64,000 bases of DNA from Antedon mediterranea (GCF_964355755.1 NC_092673.1:12345001-12409000), one strand, 5' to 3'. Counted from the stretch's first letter, positions 33,658 through 45,064 are shown. The notes: generated by a model from the sequence alone, not told the origin. Translations and numbers: made by a program.

Positions 33658-36600
33658 AGTGTAGGCCAGTATGTAATTTCGTGTCATTTTTTTGTTAAAA
33701 GCAAAATTCCAGCTGATTTAGTGTCTTTAGGATGTAAAGTAATGAAAAAAATATGTTGCCATTTTTTTTAAAAAGCTTAAGGGTGTCAAATCCAAGATGG
33801 CCGCCAATATGTAAAATATCCAATAAATGTACCATATTGGACAAAGTAACACCCATTATGAATAATATTTTAAGTTCATATGGGTTCTCTGCTATATAAG
33901 AATTATTATAAACCTATATTCATTAGTATTCTGACATTTTGAATTTCAAAATGGCCGCCATTTTAAAAAAATTGATTAAATTTCTTATTAAAACATGTGC
34001 AAGTTATGACGTTGATTGAAATCACATAAAATGATAGGCCTATGACAACAACATTGGTGATTAACACAAAATGGCGGCCATTTTGAATTTTAAAATGGCC
34101 GCAATTTTTTTTAAATGGGTTAAATTTCTTATTAAAACTTGTATAAGTTAAATAAAATTAGATTGAAATATACAAAATGATATGCTTATGACAACAACAT
34201 GGTGATTAACACAAAATGTTGACCATCAGGAGGTCTACAGTACTGACAGTACACTTCTTCATATTAAAACAATGAAATATTTCTAATCTTGGATGCGATA
34301 CAGTAAGTTGACCTTCCTTCGTTCTCTACTGCTGTATCCATCAAACTTCCACAGACCTTGTTCAGAAACAAATTGGCAAAATAACTGAAATACCTCATTT
34401 CACCGGCAAATAATCTCTATAGGAGTCTTCTTTTACTTTGATAAGTTTGTCACCTGTATTCACCGTCATATATATTTTTTGCCAATATTCGTCGTTTTCT
34501 TAGGATCCCATATAGACAGTTTGCCTTCTACAAGACTTTTACCAATGCCTCAAACATTTTCTGTCCAATTTTATCATGCCATGGCCAACAAACACCTTTG
34601 TGCGAATTGCAGCATTCTTCATTAATCGGGATATCATCTCTCTTTAAATGTAAACTAAATTTGCCAGCTCTGATGAAATCATTAATTTGTGTTATTCCAA
34701 TGATACCACGCTCAATGACCCTGATCAATTGATGTAAATCCAGCAAGTCTCACACATACATGTCCTCTCATATACATACCATACTGTATATAGGGATATA
34801 GTTTAACCACATCATTTAGATTTCGTCGACTCTCTGTATTCAAGTTAATATCTTTATGATCAGCCTCTTTCAAACAAAATGATACTTAACTTATAATCTC
34901 TTTCTCCGTCTGCATTTGTAGAAGCAAGTTGTAGAGAGAAAGCAGAATTAGTGTTCTTTTGTCCTTTACAGATGTTTTCCATTTAAGATATTTTTGTCCC
35001 GATTTGTGTCACTAGTTGTATAGGTAATACAAGTTCAGTTTCAACAAAAGCACTTGCCTCAACACTATTTTCACAATGCTACATGTCCAACCAAAAGCCA
35101 TATAGTTCACCGGGTCGACATAATAATTGCTTTTTGATGTCATCTCTGTCCACCTCCACTCATCTCGGGTAAGAGTCATCACCAGGCATTCTTGTCTTTC
35201 CCTAGTACATGGGTTTTTATACCACAACCATGTGCACTCATCAAACCAGTGTATAATGTTGGTCTGTCTGTAGGGGGTACATATCTAATGAAATTGGTTG
35301 AGATTGTAGAAGATGAGAAGTAGGAGTTCATTCATTTACAAGGTTATTTATAGGCAGAGCTTTATCTGTATTTCCTTCAAGCTTCTGCCAAAAGTTGATA
35401 GGTTGAAACTTACCAACCATACTGGTGACTATGGCTCTGAAGGTTCAGACATTGAATTACATAGCAATAACGCATTTATTATTTAACATATTTATACAGG
35501 ATTTCACAATAAGGTATAAATGCACTTGTTTTATATTGTGGTCCTGTCTCCTGTCAAGTTTCAGTTTCATGAAAAGAAATGAGATCTGTAATTTAGAATC
35601 TATATATAAATTATGGTTAATTCTGACATAGGCGAGCACAATGGAAAAACTTTGGAACAAATTTCTGCCTTGGATACCTACCTGAACTATCTCAGGTGTA
35701 CCGCGAAATGTAAAACAGTTTTCACTATTACGATATTGTTCCATATTTCTATCTTAGGAATATATTATAAAGAGTTTTAAAACAAAATTTCTGATTCATC
35801 GGTAGATTTTCAACTCAATTTCAATTGTACGCGGTCAAAGTAATTTCCGGGCTCACGATGAGTTCACAGGTTTACCTTGCAACTACCTGGTTTCAGTAAA
35901 GTTGGTCGTTAGTGGCTATTAGCTATTTTAGTTTTTTGTTTATTTTCGGATTGAACCACGCGTGTGAAGGTGCAGTAGTTAAAAAATAAAATCCCGATAG
36001 CCGAGTTTTATTGAGTAAGCTGGCAGGAATAACTGTAGGCTATCTGTGTCCCATTAGGGCCCATATTGCAAGCCGTCTAAAACATCTTCCTTCTTGGGCC
36101 GAAACGGCCTACACTGTCGCGGAAGTTAGTTTCAAAAGATGTTTAAATTAAATAATGTATTATGATGGTATTTATTTGAATAAACGCCTCCCCAATAAAA
36201 CACTTTGAATAATAATCGCCTACACCCCCTCCCCCCACCTACCCAACTATCTAATAAACGCCCATCCACATTAATTATACACACAATATTGTATATACTA
36301 TTTATAATAGAATTCATTACACTGTTAACTATAATTTACCAAGCATTTGTTATAATTTTTTACCACTTTTCATATCTATTAGAGGATTTTATTTGATTAT
36401 AAATGTTACGATATTATTAAGACTAAAAAATCCCTCGAATAAACACTATACTTTAAAATGTTATTAATCATCTAAGACACTGTGAAACAGAGTAGGTTTA
36501 GTTTTTCGAATGTCAAGCATTTTCAATAATGGTAACCGACAGAAAACGTACAAGGAGAACGTCCTTCTAAAACCTTTTTACCCGAGTCATTATCCTTCCG

Positions 36601-37236
36601 AGAACCTTAGTTTACACTTCCTAGAGGGGAGCGAGCGAACTAGATGTCTAACCCTCTAGTTAGACGTAATTGTTGTTGAATATTTGATATAAATTGTTAA
36701 TTTGTTCCATACTTTTGCAACTCCAACTTTGAACGATTATTTAACTTTATAGTCATAGTGGGGTATTATATATCTGTTATAGAGGACATTGACAACTTTA
36801 GCCTTATATTTACAATTTACAATCTTGTGAGAAGTGACAATTTTAGAACATTGTGTACAAACAACAATTTATGCACACATATTTTAAAAAAATTATTTAA
36901 AGAATTTAATTTTTAGTGGCGGCCATTTTGAAATCCAAGATGGCCGACAGATTATCGCTTTACATAGTTAGGATTGTATAATGGGTACAGTAATACCATC
37001 AAAACGGACTTGTTCCACATTTATAATTTGTATTATTGATGATATTCTGATTTTTAATAGGGTTATTTGAATGTTGGCGGCCATCTTGAATTTGGTCCTT
37101 TAAATGTCTTTTGAAAAAATGGCAACATATTTTTTTTCATTCCTTATATTATCAAGATATGAAATAAAGTCAAAGTTTGCTTTTAACAAAAAATATACAC
37201 GACATTCATATAAACGACATACCAGCCTATACTAAT
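33658..37236. mobile_element. 3.6-kb element with long diverged inverted termini
   Basis: The left end (AGTGTAGGCCAGTATGTAAT) and the right end read in reverse (AGTATAGGCTGGTATGTCG) match. The inverted similarity runs on for several hundred bases: TTTTTTGTTAAAAGCAAA, AAAAATATGTTGCCATTTTT and CAAGATGGCCGCCAA, then repeats of AAAATGGCCGCCATTTT type. It interrupts a minus-strand LINE between two adjoining codons. The interior has a decayed coding patch (34528-35280) and otherwise noncoding sequence, including a palindromic CTAGAGGG/CCCTCTAG motif near 36622-36655. The superfamily is not identified. Confidence 0.65.
34528..35280 (-). pseudogene. Decayed coding patch inside the long-TIR element
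   Basis: Read on the minus strand, 35280-35040 contains DEWRWTEMTSKSNYYVDP and NYMAFGWTC. 34746-34528 contains LIRVIERGIIGITQINDFI, then CCNSHKGVCWPWHDKIGQ and a short tail. The two parts are joined by sequence with several stops. The composition is protein-like and conserved Trp/Cys/His residues are visible, but I do not recognise the family. It may be the remnant of the element's own protein. Confidence 0.45.
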
Positions 37237-37455
37237 ACGTTGGTCCTAAATAAGTAATAAAAAACTGGCTTTTTCTAAGTTTAACAAATGGAACATACAA
37301 TTTATGTGGATTTCTTATGTTATAGGTATGATCTAATAAACGATTTGAAAATAACATTGAAACAGACTTTGGTAGTAAACCAGTAACATATTCAAACATA
37401 AAAGAAGTAACTTGAAGTTTATGAAGGTCATATATTTTTAAAATTTTAAGTTTTT
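37237..37455 (-). mobile_element. LINE segment 2: ORF2 C-terminal portion
   Basis: The minus strand reads LKILKIYDLHKLQVTSFMFE and then a stretch with SNRLLDHTYNIRNPHKLYV, the post-RT region of a Jockey/CR1-type ORF2. It is bounded on one side by the long-TIR element and on the other by a palindrome-headed repeat. Confidence 0.65.
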
Positions 37456-38196
37456 AGTCGCGTGGAAGCGACTCTATAGTTCACTATGTCGGTCGGTCGG
37501 TCGGTCTGTCTGTCTGTCGGTCCGGTATCACTATGCGTTTTATCGCTTTCTGACCTTATCTTTATATCAGTTTAATCTAGCTAGGTCAATTTTTCACAGT
37601 ATATTCCTTATGGCCAGGAATCAATGTGGTTATGTTTTCACGGTGCGCAATAAAAAATTACGCGGTCTACGCACGATTTAACGAAATCACGTTTGTAATC
37701 ATATCTTCACAACCATGAATCACAATTAAATAAAATTTGGTACTCATAAATTTCAGGGCATAAATCATCATATGGCAATACAATTACGTGCGTAGCGCAT
37801 GTAACGCATACGTACGCGCGCTTAACATTTTCAAAATTTATTTTCGATGAAATAAGAGTACATTTCAGGCAATTTTAAGCGTTTACAAAATTGCCATGAG
37901 TGCGCATATTTTTGCGCGCGCACTGCGCGTTAAATGTTATTGCGCACTCTTTTTGCCCGATTTCTGTTTTCTTGACTTACTTTTCAACTCGAAATTACGT
38001 TATACGAGCACGTCGAAAGTGACAGGCTACGCACGTGTAAATTAAAAAAAAAAAAAAATGTTTTTAAACATTTCAACATTTTTAAACATGTTCAGTAATT
38101 TCGGTCAGTATGGTTCACTATGTCGGTCGGTCGGTCTCTCTGTCTGTCGGTCTGTCTGTCGGTCCGGTATCACTATGCATTGTAGCACGCGACTTA
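37456..38196. mobile_element. Palindrome-headed repeat inserted in the LINE
   Basis: It begins AGTCGC-gtggaa-GCGACT (37456-37473) after a T run. The block TTCACTATGTCGGTCGGTCG plus TCTG/TCGG microsatellite and CCGGTATCACTATGC occurs at 37479-37537 and again in the same orientation at 38112-38180. The right edge reads GCACGCGACTTAA, a partial inverted match to the left end. The interior is rich in GCGC-type motifs. Palindromic head, T-run target and missing coding sequence suggest another Helentron-derived element, but no 3' hairpin was found. Confidence 0.5.
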
Positions 38197-38539
38197 ATGC
38201 AGATGTAGATTGTTCAAAGTTTAATAATCGAACAACACGTTTTTGTAAAATGAAAATTCTATGTAAATTTGATGGATAATCAGCTGCCCATATAATATTG
38301 CAATAAAGTAAATGTGGTAATATAAGCGAATTATACAAAGAAAGTAAAATGTGTTGAGGAAAAAAATATTTTATCTGGTTTATAACACCAATGCATTTAG
38401 ACATTTTGATTGAAATATTTTTCTGATGACCGGTCCAATTTAAGTTTTCATTAATTAAAATTCCAAGAAATAAAGTTTCGCTTTTTCGGTCCAGATTTTT
38501 ACCATTTAGAACAACCTGAATGGATTGATTAATTACCAC
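38197..38539 (-). mobile_element. LINE segment 1: RT thumb and downstream region
   Basis: The minus strand encodes LFLGILINENLNWTGHQ, then LYNSLILPHLLYCNIIWA and ILQKRVVRLLNFEQ, a well-known series after the RT catalytic core in Jockey/CR1-type LINEs. The catalytic YADD box lies upstream and is absent. The same LINE continues at 37455 and 33657. Confidence 0.75.
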
Positions 38540-38544
38540 TTGTT

Positions 38545-38594
38545 TGTGTCCTTGGGCAAGGCACTTTATCTACAATTTCTTCTCCCCCACCCAG
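38545..38594 (+). mobile_element. SINE core fragment
   Basis: GTCCTTGGGCAAGGCACTTT is a motif shared by many deuterostome tRNA-derived SINEs. Only this short 3' core portion is present. Confidence 0.45.
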
Positions 38595-38863
38595 GATTAG
38601 TAGTAGGAATAATTCAGGTAGAGGAAATAGACGTACAGTATCAGATGATGTTCTGGCTAAAAAGCTTCAAGATGGCAGTACAAAGATGATATTTATTGTT
38701 GGTGAAGACCAGTTTATAAACTGTCAAAGTGTGAATGTTAAAGATGCATTGATTCAGCTGCTGCTGGAAGCGTACTACATTTTCTATTTATGGTCAATTG
38801 CTAGGCTTCCGGGTTCAAATACGCGATTATCTTTTAATGCACATGTATATTCTAAATACTGAA
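38595..38863 (+). pseudogene. Coding-like frame resembling a SAMD3-type C-terminus
   Basis: After a CCCAG acceptor-like site the frame reads SDDVLAKKLQDGSTKMIFIV, then CQSVNVKDALIQLLLEAYY, and stops at 38863. The second stretch resembles the last conserved segment of SAMD3-like proteins, but the match is short. It may equally be a fragment of an unrelated gene. Confidence 0.3.
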
Positions 38864-38984
38864 TAAATAAGTATTAAGTAGTCAAAATAAGCGGAGTCAC
38901 CTGTTGCTTTGTATCAATTCATGGTCTAGAACAATAAAATAGCAGATGTCGACTTTTCATTGTTGAATGGTTTCACTGAAATAG

Positions 38985-39337
38985 TATAAAAGAAGCGTTT
39001 ACGAATGTTTTGAGATTAGTATAAAATCTTCCATCTTTGAAGTTCTACGGAGTTTGTGTACACAAGTTTAAGGTAAATTTAGTGTTTAATTGGATGTTAG
39101 GTTTAATCTTAGTAATTATGGTAGGCCTACGAAATGTATTTGATTGTGTGTCTTATATTTGTGTTAGTTCACTGTTCAATTCGCTTTCAATAGATTGATC
39201 AAAATGAACGAGGATCTGCTAAAATAAATAGAAGCTGCAGCATCTGTAACGGCATCGCTCTATTCCGACAGGAAGTTAAGGAATACAGCAGAGAGGACAG
39301 GGAGAGTGATAGAGCAGACTTTGGCAGACTGTGCTTC
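38985..39337 (+). pseudogene. 5' end of a split gene: TATA box, leader intron, start codon
   Basis: TATAAAAG (38985) precedes a leader that ends at a GTAAAT donor (39073). An acceptor (TTTCAATAG) follows at 39192 and an ATG at 39203. The reading frame has TAA at codon 8, then runs open through RKLRNTAERTGRVIEQTLAD to the edge of the Ginger-like element. The continuation is expected from 45065. Product unknown. Confidence 0.35.
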
Positions 39338-39683
39338 TGTCACGCCAAAATTAATCCGGCCAAAATCGGTCCGGCCGGATCGATTTTGGTCGCCAAAACT
39401 GGTCCGGTCGGATCGATTTTGGCGTTGAACAGCCGCTAAAACAGGTCCGGCTAGGCCAAAACTGGTCCGGCCTTTAAAATCGCTTATTTATTTTTTAAAA
39501 TGTGTAAGAAGCCTGCAAACAGTTCAAATGGTTAAAGTAAACTAAACTTAAAGTAAATATACTAAATATTACCGTACAAACGAAAAGAAATTATCGAAAC
39601 ATTAATTAAAGAAACTCTAATCAGATTTTGGGATTTTATTATTATTTTATTGTTCAGTTCGTTTAAAACTAATAGCGCCCTCT
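39338..39683 (+). repeat. Left terminal inverted repeat of the Ginger1-type element
   Basis: It starts TGTCACG and contains several GGTCCGG-CGGATCGATTTTG repeats. AAATATACTAAATATTACCG and AATAGCGCCCTCT near its inner edge match the right TIR in reverse. Confidence 0.75.
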
Positions 39684-40669
39684 AGTAATTTTATATTATG
39701 TCTAAGATCTTAGATATTATGTACAAACTGAATACGTCTTGGGCGTAATAATGATTAATAATAACATATAGAACGTTAATTATTATTAGTATTATTATTT
39801 TAGGTTGTTGTCATTACTGCTATCAGTATCTTTTTTTTTTGCCTTTGTAAGAGATTATACCCGCCTTATTTTTTTTCCAGTCCACATTTTGGGGTGCAAG
39901 TGGCCACCAAGGGCCTCTCTATTAATAGTATAAAACAACAACGATAATAACAATCGATATGGGTAGCAATACTAACATTAATAAAGATCAAAAATCGACA
40001 AACGACACCACAGTGGAACGACCGGTTCCCACATTCACGATTTTAACTGTACGACAAACACGAGTTTTATGGACTTTTAAGAATTCAATTACTTATTACG
40101 CTCTAATAATATCACTGGTTGGTGTACGCGTGGGTTGCGTCATCATTTTATAGTGCCGTAATCAAGTTTTAGCGGAAAAAAAGAGGGTTAAATTTGTCAT
40201 TTTCTCAAAATTATCCAAAATATGAACTTTTTAGAATCCAATTATTACGCTCTAATATCATTATTTAGGCCTACTGGTAATATTTGTAATTTTTAAAAAA
40301 AATCTTTACACCGCAACCCAGGACCACAGCTGAAAAAAAGCTGTGGCACATCTAACGTGGATGGGATGGATGCGAGCGACTAAGTCTATACACCCATTGT
40401 CGCTCAACTCAAAATGTTATAACATAGAGCTGAACGTAGGCTACAATACAATTAATTATTTGACTAGCCTATAGGTTTATTTCAATCTTGCAAAACACAA
40501 TTCATATATTTAATTCAAAATGTATGAGTCCTAAATAGGCCTACTGTATTTGATTGTTACAATGTAATAATATATTACCTGCAGTATTATGTTTTATATT
40601 TTTATACAGTAAATACTGTAATTTAAAACAATAAAATTCACTATACATCAACTAAGGTAAACATATTAA

Positions 40670-40806
40670 AAATGGTACGCTTAACCAAGGCCTTGCATGC
40701 GAAATCACGCATTAACATTTTAAAATGCTTAAAATTACGTTTTGATCAATTTTAGAATATGATTTAGGCCATTTGCGTGTTTCAAAAATACTGCGCAAAA
40801 AAACAT
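40670..40806 (+). mobile_element. Fragment of the 23264-type HINE
   Basis: CATTTGCGTGTTTCAAAAA and TACTGCGCAAAAA match the interior of the element near 23690-23740. It directly abuts, and probably truncates, the integrase frame. Confidence 0.6.
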
Positions 40807-41412
40807 CGAAACGGCCCAGAAAAGACAGAAAATCAATTATGACAGAAGGCATGCACAACCAACTGAATTCGAATGCGGAACATATGTATTGATGAAAGAT
40901 CTGCGAAGGAAAAAAAGGAAGGAAGGAAAACTGGAAAATAAATGGTTAGGTCCATACAAAATTACTTCAAAACTGGGAAAGGGATCATATTCTCTGATAG
41001 GGCTAGATGACGACAGTGTTATCAAACGTGTTAACGGGATACCTCTGAAGCCATATATCTTTCCACCAACCTCTTCATCAAAACATGATTGCCTCAACAC
41101 TCAAACGTCCGGCAGTACTTCACCATCCGTTTCGCCACTAATCGTCAATGGAAGCAACCTGCCTTTTAAATTGTCAAATAATTTGCCCGAAAAAGCTGCA
41201 AATGAATCAATGGAACACCACAATGCTGAGAAATATAAGGAAGAAGGACCCTCTCAAAACGTTAGACAGAACAAGCATCTTGATCAACAATTAGATGATG
41301 TGATATTCTGTGGTTCTTACGAGGCTAGTTCACCAAACCCAGTAGATGCACATTGGCAAGCAGAAAAATCATTTTTGTTTGGAATCGACGTTAAAATATC
41401 ATACAAGACGTG
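40807..41412 (+). pseudogene. Integrase C-terminal portion with GPY/F motif (Ginger1-type)
   Basis: The frame (in part 40889-41413) contains AQKRQKINYDRRHAQ, TYVLMKDLRRKKRKEGKLEN and then KWLGPYKITSKLGKGSYSL. WLGPY is the GPY/F motif of Gypsy and Ginger1 integrases. VNGIPLKPYIFPP and a polar Ser/Asn/Gln-rich linker follow. The zinc-binding and DDE catalytic domains are missing because the 5' side is cut at about 40806. The linker leads towards the OTU domain in a shifted frame, which is the Ginger1 order. Confidence 0.75.
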
Positions 41413-41439
41413 AATACAAATCAAAGAGAAATGAACAAG

Positions 41440-42115
41440 GCAGCAAAACCCACGAAAACAGCCAGGATGCGCGGAGACGGGACCTGCCTCAGCTTTAGAG
41501 CGCTTAGTTACGTTCTTGTTGGTGTCTAAAGTCACCATGATTGTGAGGGACCATATTTTAGAGTTTATGTCCAAAACAGACGTATCTTTGAAAACTGCGA
41601 CAGCAGATCATTCGAAAAATACACAAGTGATACAGCTATGTCTAAAGATGGAACATGGGCCGGGGCTCCGAGTTGGAAATTTAAGCATTTGCAACAATGA
41701 CGAAAACCATTGTCTACAAATATGGCACAAGAAAGAATCAACCACATTTTCAATGGCTGGGAGTATTGCCCCTTAACAAATAGTGATGCTGAAATTTCGG
41801 AAAGAAATGTGTATCTTTCAACTGTTTGTGCTCATTTTGAGCCAGTTTTGGACGTTGAAAAACAAGAGGAGGGGTTACTTGACACATCGGAACGAAAGTA
41901 CATCCCCATTCCATTCAATACGCAAGTATCTCGCCCGCAAATATTGGGACTACATCACCGAAGAAACCTTAAACGCTGCTCTTGTGGACAATTATTGTGA
42001 AATTGAGCCAAATATCTTCAACTTGTTGTGCGATGTCGAAGATTTCCAGGAGAAATTTTTAGAGAAAACAACTTTCATACCTTCCCTCATTAAAAGGACG
42101 TGCTATAACACATAA
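41440..42115 (+). pseudogene. OTU-like cysteine protease domain (Ginger1-type), frame-broken
   Basis: RGDGTCLSFRALSYVLVGV (near 41470) holds the catalytic Asp-Gly-x-Cys of OTU proteases. After a shift, RDHILEFMSKTDVSLKTA continues the fold. Another shift gives SKDGTWAGAP (41640). A further frame gives FATMTKTIVYKYGTRKNQ and FQWLGVLPL (41690-41770). AEISERNVYLSTVCAHFEPV (41790-41850) holds the catalytic His. About four shifts and some stops separate these pieces. A last stretch (LARKYWDYITEETLNAALV) reaches the terminal stop at about 42112. Host OTU genes are unlikely, given the neighbouring integrase. Confidence 0.7.
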
Positions 42116-42697
42116 ATATGTTTTGTCAAATAAAAAATAATATAAGTTTTGGGTATGATGCGTCTCACATGCACACAGAGCCAAGATATAAGGAGATTGG
42201 ACTTGCACCGTGCGTGGGCCCTACCCTTACGGTTTTCATTTATATTATCATCCCATGCTGTTATTCTAATATCTTGTTTCTTTCTATTTCATTCTATACG
42301 ATCACTTCATATTTTTATGTCTTGGTGAAAAGGGAGGCTCCGGCCTCCCCTGGGTTTATAGCCTCTCTACCCAAACAACAGCACACATGGTAAATTCATT
42401 TTTTTCTATTAATGTTTGTATATAAATGCGACGTATTACTATTGTATCGTATAAATGATATACAAAATATTAAGTACTTTATATATATATATAAGTACTT
42501 TATGCAGTTACACAAAGTATACTGTATATAAAATGTAATTTTGCATTATCATGTAGATTATAGGCCTACTGTACTTTTCTACACGAAATAGATGGCGCAG
42601 AGTCGAAACTTAACTATATTAACGACACAATCTAGCTATTTTTAAATGCGAAATAATTTTGAAAAAACCTAAAGTTTTAGGAGGGACATTTGTTGAT

Positions 42698-42905
42698 GCA
42701 TTGATGATGTATTGTCCCCTGAAAAATGGTAAATGTTCCATAATAGTTATTCACTTTGACCAAAAATGGATCAAAACAATTTTGTTTTCCTGAAAAAACT
42801 GTACCAACAGCCAATGGGTTTTTGGTTTAATATAACCGTTTGTTTTTTATTTTTATAATATAAGTGAAAACATTTTTTTTCTTTTTTTTTTGGGCGGAAA
42901 GGAAG
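42698..42905 (+). mobile_element. Second copy of the TGTATTGTCCCC MITE family
   Basis: GATGATGTATTGTCCCCTGA opens the copy; TTCACTTTGACCAAAAATGG and CCAATGGGTTTTTGGTTTAA match 22443-22777. The right terminus is not clear. A palindrome (GGGAGGCTCCGGCCTCCC) lies just upstream near 42331. Confidence 0.55.
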
Positions 42906-43060
42906 GCTCAGTAGTCCTCAACAATTAAAAAAACAATAAAAGTGTTCTTTTATATCATGCTCGTCTAAATTCGTGTCAAATTCATTTACTATCGTATCGG
43001 CTGAAACCATGAGTATTTATGAAATCTAAATTTTGTAATATGTATGCAGACAAAGAATAA

Positions 43061-43385
43061 CTAAAATTTAATTCCTCACTTTGAAGAATAAATAGGTGAT
43101 AATTTTATAATTTTACTGACATTTCATTTTAAAACAGATGCAGTTACGTTAAAATACGATAGCAAAACGTTGATGTATGTCATCCTATGAGCTGATGCAT
43201 ATAGGCTACGCTTATTATAGTGCTGAGTTGTGTATGTTTCATATACAATATACAGTGTTTACTATATACAGTGTAGCAAAGGTGAAATTACGAAACACAC
43301 ATCATTGGTATGATGACGTTATCAAAATCAAACACGAAGATGACAAATTCAAAATCGATTAAAATGGAATATTCAACAAACAATA
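43061..43385 (-). mobile_element. Second HINE copy, 3' portion, inverted
   Basis: On the minus strand the copy runs parallel to 24590-24844 and ends with an inner ATCACCTA, the hairpin-like TTCTTCAAAGTGAGGAATTA, then AATT and TTAG. The 3' hairpin followed by a TAG end is therefore conserved between two independent insertions. Confidence 0.7.
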
Positions 43386-43502
43386 TTATATGAGAACCCT
43401 CTTTTTTAAACCCTTCAGTGCAAGTTAAAGTTATATATTATTAAAAACAAATTCTAAACCGATCGGTGATATACTGAAAATGTATTAATTTGGAACGATA
43501 AT

Positions 43503-44395
43503 AACATTCATTTATTCATTCATTTTATTGTTCCACATAAAAGATATCACAAGACAAGACAAAGAAAAAAAGAAAAAAACCTGGTTAATTATTTGTTTAT
43601 GTGTGGAAACTTAAATAAGCCAAATACATGACATTGTACATGGTAACGTAAATTGCTTTCTAAAAAAAAAAAAAAAAAAAAAAAAAGTCAAACAGATTTG
43701 ATTGAATATAAATAGAAGGAAAAGTAAGAAATAAATTCCATAGTAACAAACTTATTAACTATCTATTAATATTGATGGATTAAGAACTGTTTGTATTTTT
43801 TTTTAAACGAAAGTAATGTTTGTGATAATTTAATGTTTAAAGTTAAATTATTCCATAAAAATGGTCCGTTAAAAATGAAAGAATTTTTCCTGAGGGCTAT
43901 AGTGTACTTTTCATAAATAAAATGTTTCCGGGTAGATGACCTGGTCTTATAAGGATGAAGCTGACTAAACATTGTAAACAACGAGTTAAAATGAGAAGGG
44001 AGTTGGTTATTAATAACACGAAACATAAATACAAGAGTTTGCAGTTTGTTAATATCGAATATGTTTAAAGTGTTTAGCTGATGGAATAATTGCCTTGTAT
44101 GGGATCTTGGGGGTGCTCCAGTGCAAATCCTTATAGAGCCTTCTTTTGAAGCTTAAAGAGACAGTGAATTTAGGATGTTGATGGAATATCAGTCTGCAAA
44201 ATGTTGTTAGAAATTGAAGCCCAAGCAATATTACAGTAGGTTAAGTATGGTAAAATGAGAGTGTTGTAAAGCAAAAATAAAATATTGTATGGAAGAATAT
44301 ATTTTAATTTACTTAAAACACCAACATTTTTAGACACTGTTTTATTAGTAATCGCAATGTGTGTTTGCCAGTTCAATTTTGAATCAGTTTGAATT
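43503..44395 (-). mobile_element. LINE 3' portion, Jockey/CR1-like, decayed
   Basis: The minus strand encodes LNWQTHIAITNKTVSKNVGV and LPYNILFLLYNTLILPYLTY (44376-44200). Further on it reads MFRVINNQLPSHFNSLF and a stretch with NSFIFNGPFLWNNLTLN (44026-43780), separated by a shift. A 3' UTR follows with a TGAATGAATAAATGAATG-like end near 43503. A 27-base poly(A) run lies at 43660-43686. The RT catalytic core is absent. Confidence 0.7.
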
Positions 44396-44744
44396 TAAAC
44401 CCAAAGAAATTTTAAATTGTTCCCTTTTTATATTGGGTTTCCATCGGTTATAATATCAAAAGGAAAAGTATTGTTACGGCTGTTCTTTTGTGTAAAGTAG
44501 ATGAAGTTAGTTTTAGATGTGTAAACCTAAAGAAACTCTATCAAGCTCAGAATTAACATTAACAAGAGTGTTTAAATTTTTGTGAGAAAAGAAAATATTG
44601 CTGTCATCTGCGAATAAGATAAATTGGAAAATGAGGAAATATGTGAGAATATATAATCAAACCTTATTTAATCAAAATATATAAATACAACAATGAATGA
44701 ACTACGCTAAATACCCCCTCCCCCTTCCCCCAAAGAAAAAAATC

Positions 44745-45064
44745 AGAGGGCGCTATTACTTTATCCTACAATTTTTACAATGGAATAATGGAAGATTCCG
44801 AACCGAAACGCCGATTTATCCTTGCACATTATTTTTAAATCACTCCGTTTCGATAATTTCTTTTCGATTTTAAATACGGTAATATTTAGTATATTTACTC
44901 TAAGCATAGTTGACATCAACCATTTGGACTTTTTCCAGGCTTCTTATGACATTTTTAAGGATAAATAAGCGATTTTGAAGGCCGGACCTGTTTTAGCGGT
45001 TGTTTCAACGCCAAAATCGATCCGACCGGATCAGTTTTGGCCCTGGACCAATTTTCGCGTTACA
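44745..45064 (-). repeat. Right terminal inverted repeat of the Ginger1-type element
   Basis: It is the inverted match of 39338-39683, ending GCGTTACA followed by the CTTC duplication. The tandem GGTCCGG motifs are fewer than in the left copy. Confidence 0.75.

Larger units (their letters stand above)
39338..45064. mobile_element. Ginger1-type DNA transposon with OTU domain, loaded with later insertions
   Basis: The ends read TGTCACGCCAAAATTAATCC (39338) and, inverted, TGTAACGCGAAAATTGGTCC (ending 45064). CTTC flanks both sides (39334-39337, 45065-45068), a 4-bp target duplication. Inverted similarity extends ~320-345 bp inward. Inside is an integrase tail with a GPY/F motif followed by an OTU protease domain. 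This combination (Gypsy-like integrase, GPY/F, OTU, long TIRs, 4-bp TSD) is the published definition of Ginger1 elements, although their usual TSD is CCGG or CCGT. The DDE core is gone. A HINE fragment (40670), a MITE (42698), another HINE (43061) and a LINE end (43503) lie inside. Confidence 0.7.

Noticed and set aside
41440-42115. Host OTU deubiquitinase gene
   Set aside because: The domain follows an integrase tail inside an element with TIRs and is broken by several shifts, so the Ginger1 explanation fits better.
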